The position numbers and the translations under genes were made by a program. Shown one piece after another: positions 43,995 to 51,724 of a stretch of DNA of 64,000 bases (position 1 is the first letter of the stretch; each line of letters starts with the position of its first letter). The stretch covers positions 310,001 through 374,000 of the forward strand of contig OY764147.1 of assembly GCA_963668115.1 (NCBI GenBank), read 5' to 3'. Under the pieces are notes generated by a model. That model made no database searches, was not told where the DNA came from, and saw nothing but the letters and a program-made list of their open reading frames with translations. The stretch is from Plut-88900 sp963668115. Its GTDB lineage: Bacteria > Chloroflexota > Dehalococcoidia > Plut-88900.

Positions 43995-44386
43995 TGCCAC
44001 ATGAGAGAAGACGGTTCGGGGACTGGGGAGAGGGGTACGCGCGTCGGTTCCTGGAGGGGAGGGGTTATTCCGTACTGGAGTCGAACTACCGGAGCAAGTA
44101 CGGGGAGATAGACCTAGTGGCTCGGGAAGGGGAATGCCTGGTGTTCGTGGAGGTGAAGAGCCGGAGGACGGGGGTTTTTGGGAGGCCGGAGGAGTCGGTG
44201 ACGGAGGCGAAGCAGCAAAAGCTGGTGCAGGCTGCCTTGGAGTATATGCAGGAGAAGGAGATCGAAGAGGGTGAGTGGCGGATAGACGTGGTGGGTATAG
44301 AGGCAGGAGGGGCCAGGCCACGGGTGCGGTTGGTTCGGAATGCGGTGGGGTGGGGGGATGGAATGGACTTCGGAGGGGAGATGTGA
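43994..44386 (+). CDS. YraN family (UPF0102) nuclease-fold protein
   Basis: 130 residues. FGDWGEGYARRFLEGRGY, LESNYRSKYGEIDLVAREG and LVFVEVKSRR form the restriction-endonuclease-like core (E...D...ExK). Its partner function is unproven in bacteria, though it is commonly next to rnhB as here. ATG overlaps the rnhB stop by one base; an ORF start inside rnhB is rejected. Confidence 0.92.
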   Translation: MPHERRRFGDWGEGYARRFLEGRGYSVLESNYRSKYGEIDLVAREGECLVFVEVKSRRTGVFGRPEESVTEAKQQKLVQAALEYMQEKEIEEGEWRIDVVGIEAGGARPRVRLVRNAVGWGDGMDFGGEM

Positions 44387-44476
44387 GGATTCGGCATGTG
44401 TTGACCCGACACTGCTCATACCTCGATTACGCTCAGCACGAGCGGCCTAATCTCATGGGGGGGTAGATGGGTGGTG

Positions 44477-44485
44477 TGCTAGAAT
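44477..44485 (+). promoter_or_regulatory. Extended -10 upstream of the FmdB pair
   Basis: TGCTAGAAT, an extended -10 form, 24 bp before the first zinc-ribbon ATG. The -35 is poor. Confidence 0.35.
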
Positions 44486-44508
44486 TCGGGGCTGGTAGGG
44501 GAGTTGGT

Positions 44509-44862
44509 ATGCCCATCTATGAATATCGGTGTGGGGGATGCAGGCGTCGGGTGAGCCTCTTGGTGAGGGGGTTTGTTGACCCGCCTAACAAGGCCTGTCC
44601 GGAATGCGGGTCGGGGGAGCTATTGAGGCTAGTGTCACGGGTGGCGGTGCTGAAGTCGGGGGAGAGCCAGCTAGAGGAGCTTTCGGACCCGTCGGCGTGG
44701 GGCGGAATCGATGAGAACGACCCGAGGGGGATGGCGGAGATGATGCGGCGGATGGGGGACTCGATGGGCGAAGACATGGGCCCCGAGTTTGGGGAGATGG
44801 TCGATCGGCTGGAGTCGGGGGAGATACCTGACGACTCGTACGACGATGGAGACCTCGACTGA
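44509..44862 (+). CDS. FmdB family zinc ribbon protein (first copy)
   Basis: 117 residues. MPIYEYRCGGC with the second pair CPECGS makes the FmdB-type C4 zinc ribbon, followed by an acidic tail rich in Met, Asp and Glu (GDSMGEDMGPEFGEM). Such proteins are thought to regulate or assist other genes, but the target is unknown. GTTGG precedes the ATG. A second copy follows one base after the stop. Confidence 0.85.
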   Translation: MPIYEYRCGGCRRRVSLLVRGFVDPPNKACPECGSGELLRLVSRVAVLKSGESQLEELSDPSAWGGIDENDPRGMAEMMRRMGDSMGEDMGPEFGEMVDRLESGEIPDDSYDDGDLD

Positions 44863-44863
44863 C

Positions 44864-45208
44864 ATGCCAATCTACGAATACAGGTGCTCCCAGTGTAGCC
44901 GGACAACCAGCGTGTTTCTTCGGAGCATTGGGTCGGCGGCCAATCCGGTGTGCGAGTCTTGTGGGAGCACTGAGCTGAGCCGAATTATCTCCAGGGTGGC
45001 GTATCACAGGTCGATGCAGGACAAGTGGGATGCGTCGGGGCCGCCGCAGATGAACCCGACGGACGATTACTACAAGGACCCGAGCAATATCGGGCGGTGG
45101 GCCGAGAAGAGGCTGGGCGACATGGGGGTGGAGATGCCGGAGCAGGCACGGGAGATGATAGATGCGGCCCGGGAGGGGGAGATGCCCCCGGCGATCAAGG
45201 ATATCTAG
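44864..45208 (+). CDS. FmdB family zinc ribbon protein (second copy)
   Basis: 114 residues. MPIYEYRCSQC and CESCGST form the ribbon, with SRIISRVAYH resembling LRLVSRVAVL of the first copy, so the two are duplicates. The tail differs (YYKDPSNIGRWAEKRL). Its ATG is separated from the first stop by one base (TGACATG), so translation is coupled. thiE follows in 3 bp. Confidence 0.85.
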   Translation: MPIYEYRCSQCSRTTSVFLRSIGSAANPVCESCGSTELSRIISRVAYHRSMQDKWDASGPPQMNPTDDYYKDPSNIGRWAEKRLGDMGVEMPEQAREMIDAAREGEMPPAIKDI

Positions 45209-45211
45209 GCG

Positions 45212-45880
45212 GTGGGAGTCGACGCTTCGAATCGCACGAATGCCGAAGTCCGAGGGCTCTACGTAATACTCGATCCGAGCTTTCTGAAGGGGATGTCGGA
45301 GGTGGATGCGGCGGAGGCGATCATTCGTGGAGGAGCGAAGGTTATCCAGTGGCGGGACAAGGGTCGGGACAAGGGGGAGCAGCTGCCGGTAGTTCGGGAA
45401 GTGAACCGGCTGTGCGCGGAGTCGGGGGTGGTGTCGATAGTGAATGATCACGTGGACCTGGCGCTGGCGTCGGGGGCGGCGGGGGTGCACCTGGGGCAGA
45501 AGGACCTGCCGTTGTCGGAAGCGAGGAGGCTGATGCCTTCGGATGCGGTAATCGGGGTGTCTACGGCGACGGTGGAAGAGGCGCTGCTGGCGGAGCGGGA
45601 TGGCGCTTCGTACATTGCGGTGGGGGCGATATACCCGACCAGCTCGAAGGCGGTGACCCGGCCGGCGGGGCTTGGGACGTTGGAGGCGGTGGCGAAGTCG
45701 GTCGCTGTGCCGGTGGTGGCGATAGGGGGGATCAACGCGGGGAACGTCGGGGCGGTGATGGAGGCGGGCGCGGACTCGGCGTGCGTTATCAGCGCGGTGC
45801 TGTCGGCGGGGGATGTCGAGGAGGCGGCGCGAGAACTGAGCCTTCGAATCGAGGGGTCGTTGCGAGGTAAGAATGGCTAA
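45212..45880 (+). CDS. thiE: Thiamine-phosphate synthase
   Basis: 222 residues. Joins HMP-PP and HET-P. VIQWRDKGRDKGEQL holds the phosphate-binding residues, then SIVNDHVDLALASGAAGVHL (as NDHVDLAL and GVHLGQKDLP), GVSTATVEEA, YIAVGAIYPTSSK and VVAIGGINAGN. GTG start 3 bp after the zinc-ribbon gene. The end overlaps the translin-like gene by 8 bp. Confidence 0.95.
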   Translation: MGVDASNRTNAEVRGLYVILDPSFLKGMSEVDAAEAIIRGGAKVIQWRDKGRDKGEQLPVVREVNRLCAESGVVSIVNDHVDLALASGAAGVHLGQKDLPLSEARRLMPSDAVIGVSTATVEEALLAERDGASYIAVGAIYPTSSKAVTRPAGLGTLEAVAKSVAVPVVAIGGINAGNVGAVMEAGADSACVISAVLSAGDVEEAARELSLRIEGSLRGKNG

Positions 45881-46529
45881 CAAGGGGTCGGGGCCGGTGG
45901 AGAACCTGGGGGAGATCATCGAGAAGGTGAGGGCGCAGCTTTCGGAGAAGCACGGGGCGAGGGAGACGGGGCTGCGGCTGTCCCGGGACGCTATCCGGCA
46001 CTGCGCCAACTCGATACGGGCCACGCACAGGGGTGAATTCGGTGAGGCTGAGTCGTTGTTGGGGAAGGCGCGGGCGATTCTGGACGAGGCGGAGGAGTCG
46101 TTGGAGGGGCATCCGTCCATGTACCATGCGGGGTTCCTTCATGATGCACAGAAGGAGTACGCGGAGGGGCAGTTGACGCTGGCGTTGGCATCGGAGCGGC
46201 GTTTGCCGGACCCGGATGAGTTGAGGGTCGGGTATCCGGCGTACCTGAACGGGATGGGGGAGGCGGTGGGGGAGATGCGCCGGCACATCCTGGACACTCT
46301 GCGTAAGGGCGACGTGGAAGGGTGCGAGCGGAAGCTGGAGCACATCGATGCGATATACACGGCGCTGACGACCATCGATTTTCCGGATGGGATCACGTCG
46401 GGGCTGAGGAGGACGACGGACATGGTGCGGGGGGTGGTGGAGCGGACGAGGGGGGACCTGACGGTGGCTTTCCGGCAGCACCAGCTGGAGAAGTCGCTGC
46501 GTCGGATGGAGGAGAGGTTGAAGGGGTAG
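45873..46529 (+). CDS. Translin family protein
   Basis: 218 residues, largely helical. RHCANSIRATHRGEF, HDAQKEYAEGQLTLAL, GDVEGCERKLEHIDAIY and RRTTDMVRGVVERTRGDL match the translin/TRAX fold; archaeal and bacterial members are often mislabelled as haloacid dehalogenases. Translins bind single-stranded RNA or DNA, and TRAX-type members cut RNA through acidic residues such as those in QKEYAEG. No partner subunit is visible. Last gene of this run. Confidence 0.85.
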   Translation: MANKGSGPVENLGEIIEKVRAQLSEKHGARETGLRLSRDAIRHCANSIRATHRGEFGEAESLLGKARAILDEAEESLEGHPSMYHAGFLHDAQKEYAEGQLTLALASERRLPDPDELRVGYPAYLNGMGEAVGEMRRHILDTLRKGDVEGCERKLEHIDAIYTALTTIDFPDGITSGLRRTTDMVRGVVERTRGDLTVAFRQHQLEKSLRRMEERLKG

Positions 46530-46550
46530 GGGGACGGAAGCATCGAATGG

Positions 46551-46720
46551 GTTTGATTGAAGATTGATTGAACGTTGATTGAAGTTTGATTGAACTCGTA
46601 GCTGTTTTGATTGAACGACGCCTGAAAGGGATTTCTGGGGAATTCGCGTGGTGCGGGGGTGTGGGTTTTTGATTGTTTTGCGATTTCAGGCACGGCTTTG
46701 ATTGTTTAGGGAATGGGGAG
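46551..46720. repeat. Dispersed intergenic element, copy B, with phased TTGATTGAA array
   Basis: TTGATTGAA starts at 46553, 46564, 46575, 46586 and 46607 (spacings 11, 11, 11, 21). The block then follows copy A (26405-26577) closely: CTCGTAGCTGTT, CGACGCCTGAAA, GGGGAATTCGCGTG, TTTTTGATTGTTTTGCGA and TTTCAGGCACG. The arms GCCTGAAA and TTTCAGGC are exact inverted repeats here. Confidence 0.85.
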
Positions 46721-46745
46721 GGAACCCCACCCACCCCCCGCACCG

Positions 46746-46779
46746 GGGATGGATTCCGGCTCGGGGGCCGGAATGACGG
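46746..46779. repeat. REP-like palindrome, fourth copy
   Basis: GGGATGGATTCCGGC, TCGGG, GGCCGGAATGACGG: a hairpin matching the copy at 27941 almost base for base, and placed at the same side of the phased array as in the 26-28 kb block. Confidence 0.75.
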
Positions 46780-47301
46780 ATAAGGAAGGGTGGGGATGTT
46801 TGGTTGTGGGGTTTGGGTTTGCATTTTGTCTGTTGGGTTCTGGGTCGGCGATGGAAGACGCTGGCCAGAGGCTGTGCCCCTGTTCCCATTCGGGCAGATT
46901 TACTACATGCGCCCAGGGGTAGGGCGCACCGGCCCAATGGCCGTAGGAATGAAATGCTATAAGCCGTGTTCAATTGGGTCACGGCCATACCTGCTCCCGT
47001 GGTGAGGAGGAGCCACAACTTCACTGCCGCCGGTCGCCACATCGGCGCCGACCCACTTGGCGCGCCACCAACGCGCCGGGGGCAAAGCCCGTGCCCGCTA
47101 ATGCGGGGTTAGGCCTGACGGGAACGGCTTAGGCCAGAACGTCTATCCATCGCCTGGGGGTTAGGGAAGGGGCACGGGACCCGTGTAGGTGATAAGGTGA
47201 CTCCCTGACGTCTGAGGGGCGACATCCTCGGGGTCGGGTGGGCTTCCCTGGGTGTTGGGTACCTCCTTGTGTTAGTGAATTAGTGTTCGCGAACGGAGGG
47301 T
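46780..47301. other. Non-coding stretch with no recognised gene
   Basis: About 520 bp with only short Pro/Arg-rich frames. It lies downstream of the minus-strand promoter at 47302-47330, so it may be transcribed leftward. An AAGGAGGT occurs about 33 bases after the predicted transcript start, but no ATG, GTG or TTG lies at a usable distance. No tRNA, RNase P, tmRNA or SRP RNA signature could be matched. Confidence 0.5.
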
Positions 47302-47330
47302 ATGATAACGCCTTTGCTCAGGTGTGTCAA
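47302..47330 (-). promoter_or_regulatory. Near-consensus minus-strand promoter without a gene
   Basis: On the minus strand: TTGACA, 17 bp, TATCAT. It points toward the phased array of copy B, 0.6 to 0.75 kb away. A small palindrome TTCGCGAA is at the expected transcript start. Confidence 0.75.
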
Positions 47331-47378
47331 GCAAATGTGCGTGTTTGGGGGGGAATTCCCCCCGGCCTCACCCGGGGA

Positions 47379-47477
47379 TCACCCTCACCCTAGCCCTCTC
47401 CCCTCAAGGGAGAGGGGACAGGACGCCGCCCCGCCGCGCCCCGCGGGATGGATTCCCGACTACTCGGGAATGACGGG
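47379..47477. repeat. Intergenic palindromes (CCCTCTCCC...GGGAGAGGG and a REP copy)
   Basis: CCCTCACCCTAGCCCTCTCC then TCAAGGGAGAGGGGACAGG form a hairpin of a type frequent in bacterial intergenic DNA. A fifth REP-like copy follows (GGGATGGATTCCCG ... CGGGAATGACGGG, 47444-47477). Confidence 0.65.
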
Positions 47478-47551
47478 TTAAAAGGGGCGGGAATGGTCCG
47501 TCATAGGCGGACAGGTTCCCCTCGGGGGTGGGGGTGGGTCGGGGGGGATTC

Positions 47552-47581
47552 TTGACGCTTGGGTGGGGGGGCCGATACAAT
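47552..47581 (+). promoter_or_regulatory. Promoter of hppA
   Basis: TTGACG (47552-47557), an 18-bp spacer and TACAAT (47576-47581), 57 bp before the hppA ATG. Confidence 0.65.
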
Positions 47582-47638
47582 CCGTTGCCGACAGGGGCGT
47601 GAAGGCCTCAACCTCTTCGAGTCAGGAGACCTCTTCGA

Positions 47639-49687
47639 ATGACTTCAATTGTAATTAGCTTTGCGGCCGGCGCGACGGCGCTGGTGTTCGCCATTGCCCT
47701 GGTGATGTACATCCTCCGGCAGGACGAGGGGAACGAGACGATGCGGGAGATAGGGAAGGCGATCCAGGAGGGGGCGATGGCCTTCCTCAAGCGGGAGTAC
47801 GCCGTGCTGGGGGCGTTCAGCCTGATCATCTTCGTGATTCTGTGGGTGTTCATAGATGCGGACGTGCTGGACCGGATAGCGGGCGATGCGCGGTCTTTGC
47901 CGGCGACGGCGATTTCGTACCTGGCGGGGGCGGTGGCGTCGGGGCTGGCGGGGTTCATCGGGATGAACGTGGCGGTGAGGTCAAACACGAGGACGACGGC
48001 GAAGGCGCAGGTAGGGCTTGGCCCGGCGCTGCGGGTGGCGTTCTCGGGCGGGGCGGTGATGGGGATCACTGTGGTGGGGATCGGGTTGATCGGAGTTACG
48101 GCGCTGTACTGGACTTTCAAAGACCCGTTCATAGTGGCGGGATTCGGGTTTGGGGCGTCGTCGGTGGCGCTGTTTGCGAGGGTGGGCGGTGGCATATACA
48201 CGAAGGCGGCGGATGTCGGGGCGGACCTGGTGGGGAAGGTTGAGGCGGGGATACCGGAGGACGACCCCCGGAACCCGGCGACCATTGCGGACAACGTGGG
48301 CGACAACGTCGGGGACGTGGCGGGGATGGGGGCGGACCTTTTCGAGTCGTACGTCGGGTCGTTGATAGCGACGTTGTCGCTGGCGACGGTAGCAGTGGCG
48401 GCGGCGGAGCTTACAGGACTCGGAGATGCAAATATCTTCGACTCTAACGTATTCATGCTGCCATTGCTGGTGGCAGGCATGGGCATATTTGCCTCGGTGC
48501 TGGGGACGTTCCTGGTGCGAACCGGGGAGGGCGCGGGGATGGGGAGGCTGTTGTGGGCGTTGAGGATGGGGATATTCACGTCGGGCGGGCTGGTACTGGT
48601 GGGCACCTGGCTTGCGGTTTGGCAGCTAGGTATGGACTTCAACCTGTTCTGGGTGGTGCTGGTGGGGCTGGTGACGGGCCAGGTAATAGGTACGGCCACG
48701 GAGTACTTCACATCATACGAGTATCCGTTTACCAGGAACCTTTCGAAGCAGGCGCTGACGGGGCCGGCGACGGTGATAATCGGCGGGATGGGGCTGGGGA
48801 TGCTGAGCGCGGTTATTCCGATAGTCTCGATAGTAGTGGCGATCTGGCTGGCCCACTGGCTTGCCGGGGTGTACGGAATAGCGCTGGCGGCCGTGGGTAT
48901 GCTCTCGACGCTTGGGATAACGCTGGCGACGGATGCCTACGGGCCGGTGGCAGACAACGCGGGCGGCATAGCCGAGCAGGCTGGCCTGCCGCCGGAGGTG
49001 AGGGAGCGGACGGACTCGTTGGACTCGCTGGGGAACACGACGGCGGCGACGGGCAAGGGATTCGCAATCGGGTCGGCGGTGCTGACATCGCTGGCGTTGA
49101 TGGTGACCTATGCGACGGCTGTGGAAATAGACGTAGTCGATCTGCTGGACGTGAGCTCGCTGATCGGGCTGATAGTCGGGGGGTTGATGCCGTTCCTGTT
49201 CTCGGCGCTGACGCTGCAGGCGGTGGGTCGGGCGGCGGATGCGATGGTGAACGAGGTGAGGAGGCAGTTCCGGGAAATTGCCGGAATCATGGAAGGGACG
49301 GCTAGGCCGGAATACGGCAGGGCGGTGGCGATAAGCACGCAGGGAGCGATCAGAGAGATGATCGTGCCTGGTCTGCTGGCAATCGTGACGCCAATCATCG
49401 TGGGCATCGTGCTGGGGCCGGAGGCCCTGGGCGGGCTGCTGATTGGGTCGATAGCCTCGGGAGTCCTGCTGGCAATAACGATGGCGAACGCGGGCGGGTC
49501 CTGGGACAACGCGAAGAAGTTCATCGAGCAGGGCGAGCACGGGGGCAAGGGGTCGGAGGCGCACAAGGCGGCGGTGGTGGGAGACACGGTCGGGGACCCG
49601 TTCAAGGACACGTCGGGGCCTTCGCTGAACATCCTGCTGAAGCTGATGGCGATAGTGGCGGTGGTGTTCGGGCCGCTGTTTGTGTAG
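47639..49687 (+). CDS. hppA: Membrane-bound ion-translocating pyrophosphatase
   Basis: 682 residues, about 16 membrane segments. Pumps H+ or Na+ with the energy of PPi. Core motifs: TKAADVGADLVGKVEAGIPE, DNVGDNVGDVAGMGADLFES (PPi/Mg site), DAYGPVADNAGGIAEQ and GDTVGDPFKDTSGPSLNILL. In SLGNTTAATGKGFAIGS the key positions are Ala and Gly instead of Lys and Thr, the K+-dependent subtype. H+ versus Na+ cannot be decided by eye. The last 31 bases of the gene are repeated at 50921-50951 beyond an AT-rich islet. Confidence 0.97.
   Translation: MTSIVISFAAGATALVFAIALVMYILRQDEGNETMREIGKAIQEGAMAFLKREYAVLGAFSLIIFVILWVFIDADVLDRIAGDARSLPATAISYLAGAVASGLAGFIGMNVAVRSNTRTTAKAQVGLGPALRVAFSGGAVMGITVVGIGLIGVTALYWTFKDPFIVAGFGFGASSVALFARVGGGIYTKAADVGADLVGKVEAGIPEDDPRNPATIADNVGDNVGDVAGMGADLFESYVGSLIATLSLATVAVAAAELTGLGDANIFDSNVFMLPLLVAGMGIFASVLGTFLVRTGEGAGMGRLLWALRMGIFTSGGLVLVGTWLAVWQLGMDFNLFWVVLVGLVTGQVIGTATEYFTSYEYPFTRNLSKQALTGPATVIIGGMGLGMLSAVIPIVSIVVAIWLAHWLAGVYGIALAAVGMLSTLGITLATDAYGPVADNAGGIAEQAGLPPEVRERTDSLDSLGNTTAATGKGFAIGSAVLTSLALMVTYATAVEIDVVDLLDVSSLIGLIVGGLMPFLFSALTLQAVGRAADAMVNEVRRQFREIAGIMEGTARPEYGRAVAISTQGAIREMIVPGLLAIVTPIIVGIVLGPEALGGLLIGSIASGVLLAITMANAGGSWDNAKKFIEQGEHGGKGSEAHKAAVVGDTVGDPFKDTSGPSLNILLKLMAIVAVVFGPLFV
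49657..49687 (+). repeat. Left direct repeat (hppA 3' end)
   Basis: 31 bases covering the last ten codons of hppA and its TAG. The same sequence recurs at 50921-50951 with a single C-to-T difference (30/31). Confidence 0.9.
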
Positions 49688-49724
49688 AGAGGATCGCAGT
49701 ATGCGGCCTTGCCAGTGTTGACCT

Positions 49725-49835
49725 TTGCAAACCTATAAGAGATGCCGCCTCGGCGTAAATAGGCAGTCCAATCTCTGTCCAAATTGCGGGGCTTCAGACA
49801 TCTTTGGAAGGTTTCCGAGGCAAGGTTGGGTTTAA
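49725..49835 (+). CDS. Zinc-ribbon fragment (36 aa)
   Basis: A short frame from TTG with C-x10-C-P-N-C-G (CRLGVNRQSNLCPNCGAS), a ribbon-like pattern also seen at the start of the TPR gene downstream. Probably a remnant. It ends at the left edge of the MITE. Confidence 0.3.
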   Translation: MQTYKRCRLGVNRQSNLCPNCGASDIFGRFPRQGWV

Positions 49836-49837
49836 TT

Positions 49838-49996
49838 GGCTTTGTTGCAAAGAAGCGTATTCATCGTTGAGGTGGGCTGATGATAGTCGTGGAAATAATG
49901 CAATTGACCCTATAGGTCATTGTGACTTTGGGGGTAATGATAATGATTACTGGATGGGGTTGGCGGAAGGCCCGTGCGCTACTTTGCAACAAAACC
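49838..49996. mobile_element. MITE with IS6-family-like terminal inverted repeats
   Basis: 159 bp. The left end is GGCTTTGTTGCAAAGAAG; the reverse complement of the right end is GGTTTTGTTGCAAAGTAG (16 of 18 identical). IS6-family elements end in GG...TGTTGCAAA, so mobilisation by an IS6-type transposase is likely. The flanks are GTTTAATT on the left and GTTTAATC on the right, a 7-of-8 target duplication; IS6 makes 8 bp. The interior has no transposase and no clear gene. Confidence 0.8.
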
Positions 49997-50029
49997 GTTT
50001 AATCTATTGTCACCCACTTGTAAACGCTA

Positions 50030-50914
50030 ATGAAATGGTACTTGAGGATTTGCAGGAATTGCCGCTGTAGGACGGATAAACGACTGTTATTCTGCAGTCA
50101 ATGCTGTATTAGAAACCCTATTAGGTATGACCCTGACATAGAAATAGGGTGGTTTAAGAGCCTTAAACGGCGCCTTTTCAGATCAGCTATAGACAAAGCG
50201 TTTGATAATATGACGCCGTACGGCAGCTTGGAGACTGAAAGGAAACTGGAACAACTTCATTACGAGAGTGCGACCCGAACAGGACGAGAGAAAGCGGGTT
50301 CATCGCTGGCTTTAGCTTATGGAATAAGGGCGCAGGTCTCGGAGTTTCAATTGGGCGATCCTGAGGAAGCGATATTATTATATTGGAAGGCTAGCGATGC
50401 TGCTCCTAATGAGGCTAGATGGCTTGAAAGGGCGGCAGCATCTACTTATCACTTGGCGCGAGCCCTAGATTTTTATCAAAAGTACTATATATCACTATCC
50501 ATCGGAACCAGCATTGTCAAACTTCAGGAGATGGTCGATAGAAAAGAATCTCCGAGTGATTTATACCAAGGAGCACTAATCAGTTATATACTTGCCTTAC
50601 ACTGCGATCCGTATCATGTCCCAGCGCTTATTGGAAGAGCGAGAACTTTTGCTGAGCTAGGTAAAGAAGCCGAAGCAAGTAAAGATTGGGAAGAAGCCGT
50701 TAAGGTTTTAAATCGTGCTTTAACTGTTGATCCGAATGACTTGACTAGCCGGAATGAACGTGCAGAAGCGTTTGAGGCACTTGGCCAATTAGAAAAGGCA
50801 ATTGAAGACCTAAAGTACACCGTTGCTCTGGAAAAAGATGAAGAGGTAGAGAAACGCATTGAGAAACTAGAGGAAAAATTGCAGAGCGATGCTAAAGGTC
50901 AGAACATTGATTGA
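50030..50914 (+). CDS. TPR-repeat protein with an N-terminal zinc ribbon
   Basis: 294 residues. The N-terminus has CRNCRCR and CSQCC, a likely metal site. TPR-like helix pairs start near residue 85 (SLALAYGIRAQVSEFQLGDP) and are clearest at 195-280: PALIGRARTFAELGKEAEAS and DLTSRNERAEAFEALGQLEK. A charged coiled tail ends the protein. AT-rich codons unlike the neighbours mark it as acquired. TPR proteins mediate protein contacts; the partner is unknown. Confidence 0.75.
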   Translation: MKWYLRICRNCRCRTDKRLLFCSQCCIRNPIRYDPDIEIGWFKSLKRRLFRSAIDKAFDNMTPYGSLETERKLEQLHYESATRTGREKAGSSLALAYGIRAQVSEFQLGDPEEAILLYWKASDAAPNEARWLERAAASTYHLARALDFYQKYYISLSIGTSIVKLQEMVDRKESPSDLYQGALISYILALHCDPYHVPALIGRARTFAELGKEAEASKDWEEAVKVLNRALTVDPNDLTSRNERAEAFEALGQLEKAIEDLKYTVALEKDEEVEKRIEKLEEKLQSDAKGQNID

Positions 50915-50920
50915 ACTGAC

Positions 50921-50951
50921 GGCGGTGGTGTTCGGGCCGTTGTTTGTGTAG
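50921..50951 (+). repeat. Right direct repeat (second copy of the hppA 3' end)
   Basis: 30 of 31 bases match 49657-49687, including the TAG. It lies 27 bp before the terminator hairpin. Confidence 0.9.
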
Positions 50952-50978
50952 TCGGCTCGTTTCATAGAGAAGATAGGA

Positions 50979-51016
50979 AATCGGGGCCCGGCGTGTGTCG
51001 GGCCCCGATTGTTTTT
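50979..51016 (+). terminator. Rho-independent terminator, originally of hppA
   Basis: A perfect 12-bp stem (AATCGGGGCCCG with CGGGCCCCGATT), loop GCGTGTGT, then GTTTTT. Its position after the duplicated hppA end suggests it served hppA before the islet inserted. Confidence 0.9.
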
Positions 51017-51055
51017 GGGTAGAGGGGTGTGACGGTTTGGAAATGTGTGAGCCAC

Positions 51056-51306
51056 CCCCTCGACCCCCTGCCTTCGCAGGAGCAGGCTCTTCAAGTAACC
51101 TCCCGCCGAGGCGGATCTTCGACAGGGTGAGCGGCCCCACCCCAGGGCAACCACAAGGGATTACCCCTACAGGGAAAAGGAGGGAGGAAGGGCGACCCGC
51201 CGGTAGCCCCTACGGGGGAGGGAGGGCGAAAAAGGAGCCGGAGAACCCCACCCCAGATCCCTCGCGGGGCATCGGGATGACATAAAGAGAAATCGGGATG
51301 ACATAC
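51056..51306. repeat. Cluster of dispersed intergenic repeats
   Basis: Includes CTCGACCCCCTGCCTTCGCA (also at 55717), GGGCGACCCGCCGGTAGCCC (related to 59417) and GATCCCTCGCGGGGCATCGG (related to 59480) with a 22-bp near-tandem ATCGGGATGACATA. No gene is seen in this stretch. Confidence 0.6.
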
Positions 51307-51317
51307 AGAGAAGGGGG

Positions 51318-51530
51318 TTAGGAGATGTAGCCCTGGGAGGTGAGGAAGTCTTTGGCGGCTTCTATGGTGGGGAAGACGCGGGAGCCTATGGCGTCGATGG
51401 CGTCGATTACGTCATCGGAGGCGAGGTCTGCATCTGCGAGGTCCATGACGTCCCGGCGTTCGACGCGGCCCTTGAGGGGGAAGGCGTCTTCGAAATACTT
51501 GGCGACCTCGCTCCATGAAACAGCTGCCAT
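51318..51530 (-). CDS. DUF2795-like small protein
   Basis: 70 residues from MAAVSWSEVAKYFEDAFPLK. The FP-x-RVERRDVMDLADA and TIEAAKDFLTSQGY stretches resemble the DUF2795 helical domain. AAGGAGCAACCCCC lies upstream of ATG 51530. Longer frames start in repeats and are rejected. Function unknown. Confidence 0.6.
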   Translation of the reverse strand: MAAVSWSEVAKYFEDAFPLKGRVERRDVMDLADADLASDDVIDAIDAIGSRVFPTIEAAKDFLTSQGYIS

Positions 51531-51724
51531 TGGGGGTTGCTCCTTCTGGGGGATATTGTTTGTGGGGTCGGGGGTTGGGCGTGGGACATTATAGTGCAAG
51601 ATGAAGTGTGGTGGGTGCGGGGTGGGGGTTTATGGGGAGTCGGCGGGGTGGTAACGTAAGGGCGTGTCGTTGCAGAAATCTTGTCAGTCTGTTCGCCCGG
51701 TAGCGGGATAAAGGTAGAATAGGC

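Larger units (their letters stand above)
49688..50920. mobile_element. AT-rich islet inserted behind hppA, flanked by 31-bp direct repeats
   Basis: About 1.2 kb of visibly AT-richer DNA between the real hppA stop and a second copy of the hppA 3' end. It holds a zinc-ribbon fragment, a 159-bp MITE and a TPR gene. The native hppA terminator lies just beyond the right repeat, which shows that the islet entered between the gene and its terminator. No integrase is inside. The arrangement resembles att-site duplication by a site-specific element or a recombination-mediated insertion. Confidence 0.7.

Noticed and set aside
46780..47301. RNase P RNA, tmRNA or 6S RNA in the gene-free stretch
   Set aside because: The core words of RNase P RNA, a tRNA-like tmRNA end and the 6S bubble were looked for on both strands and not found.
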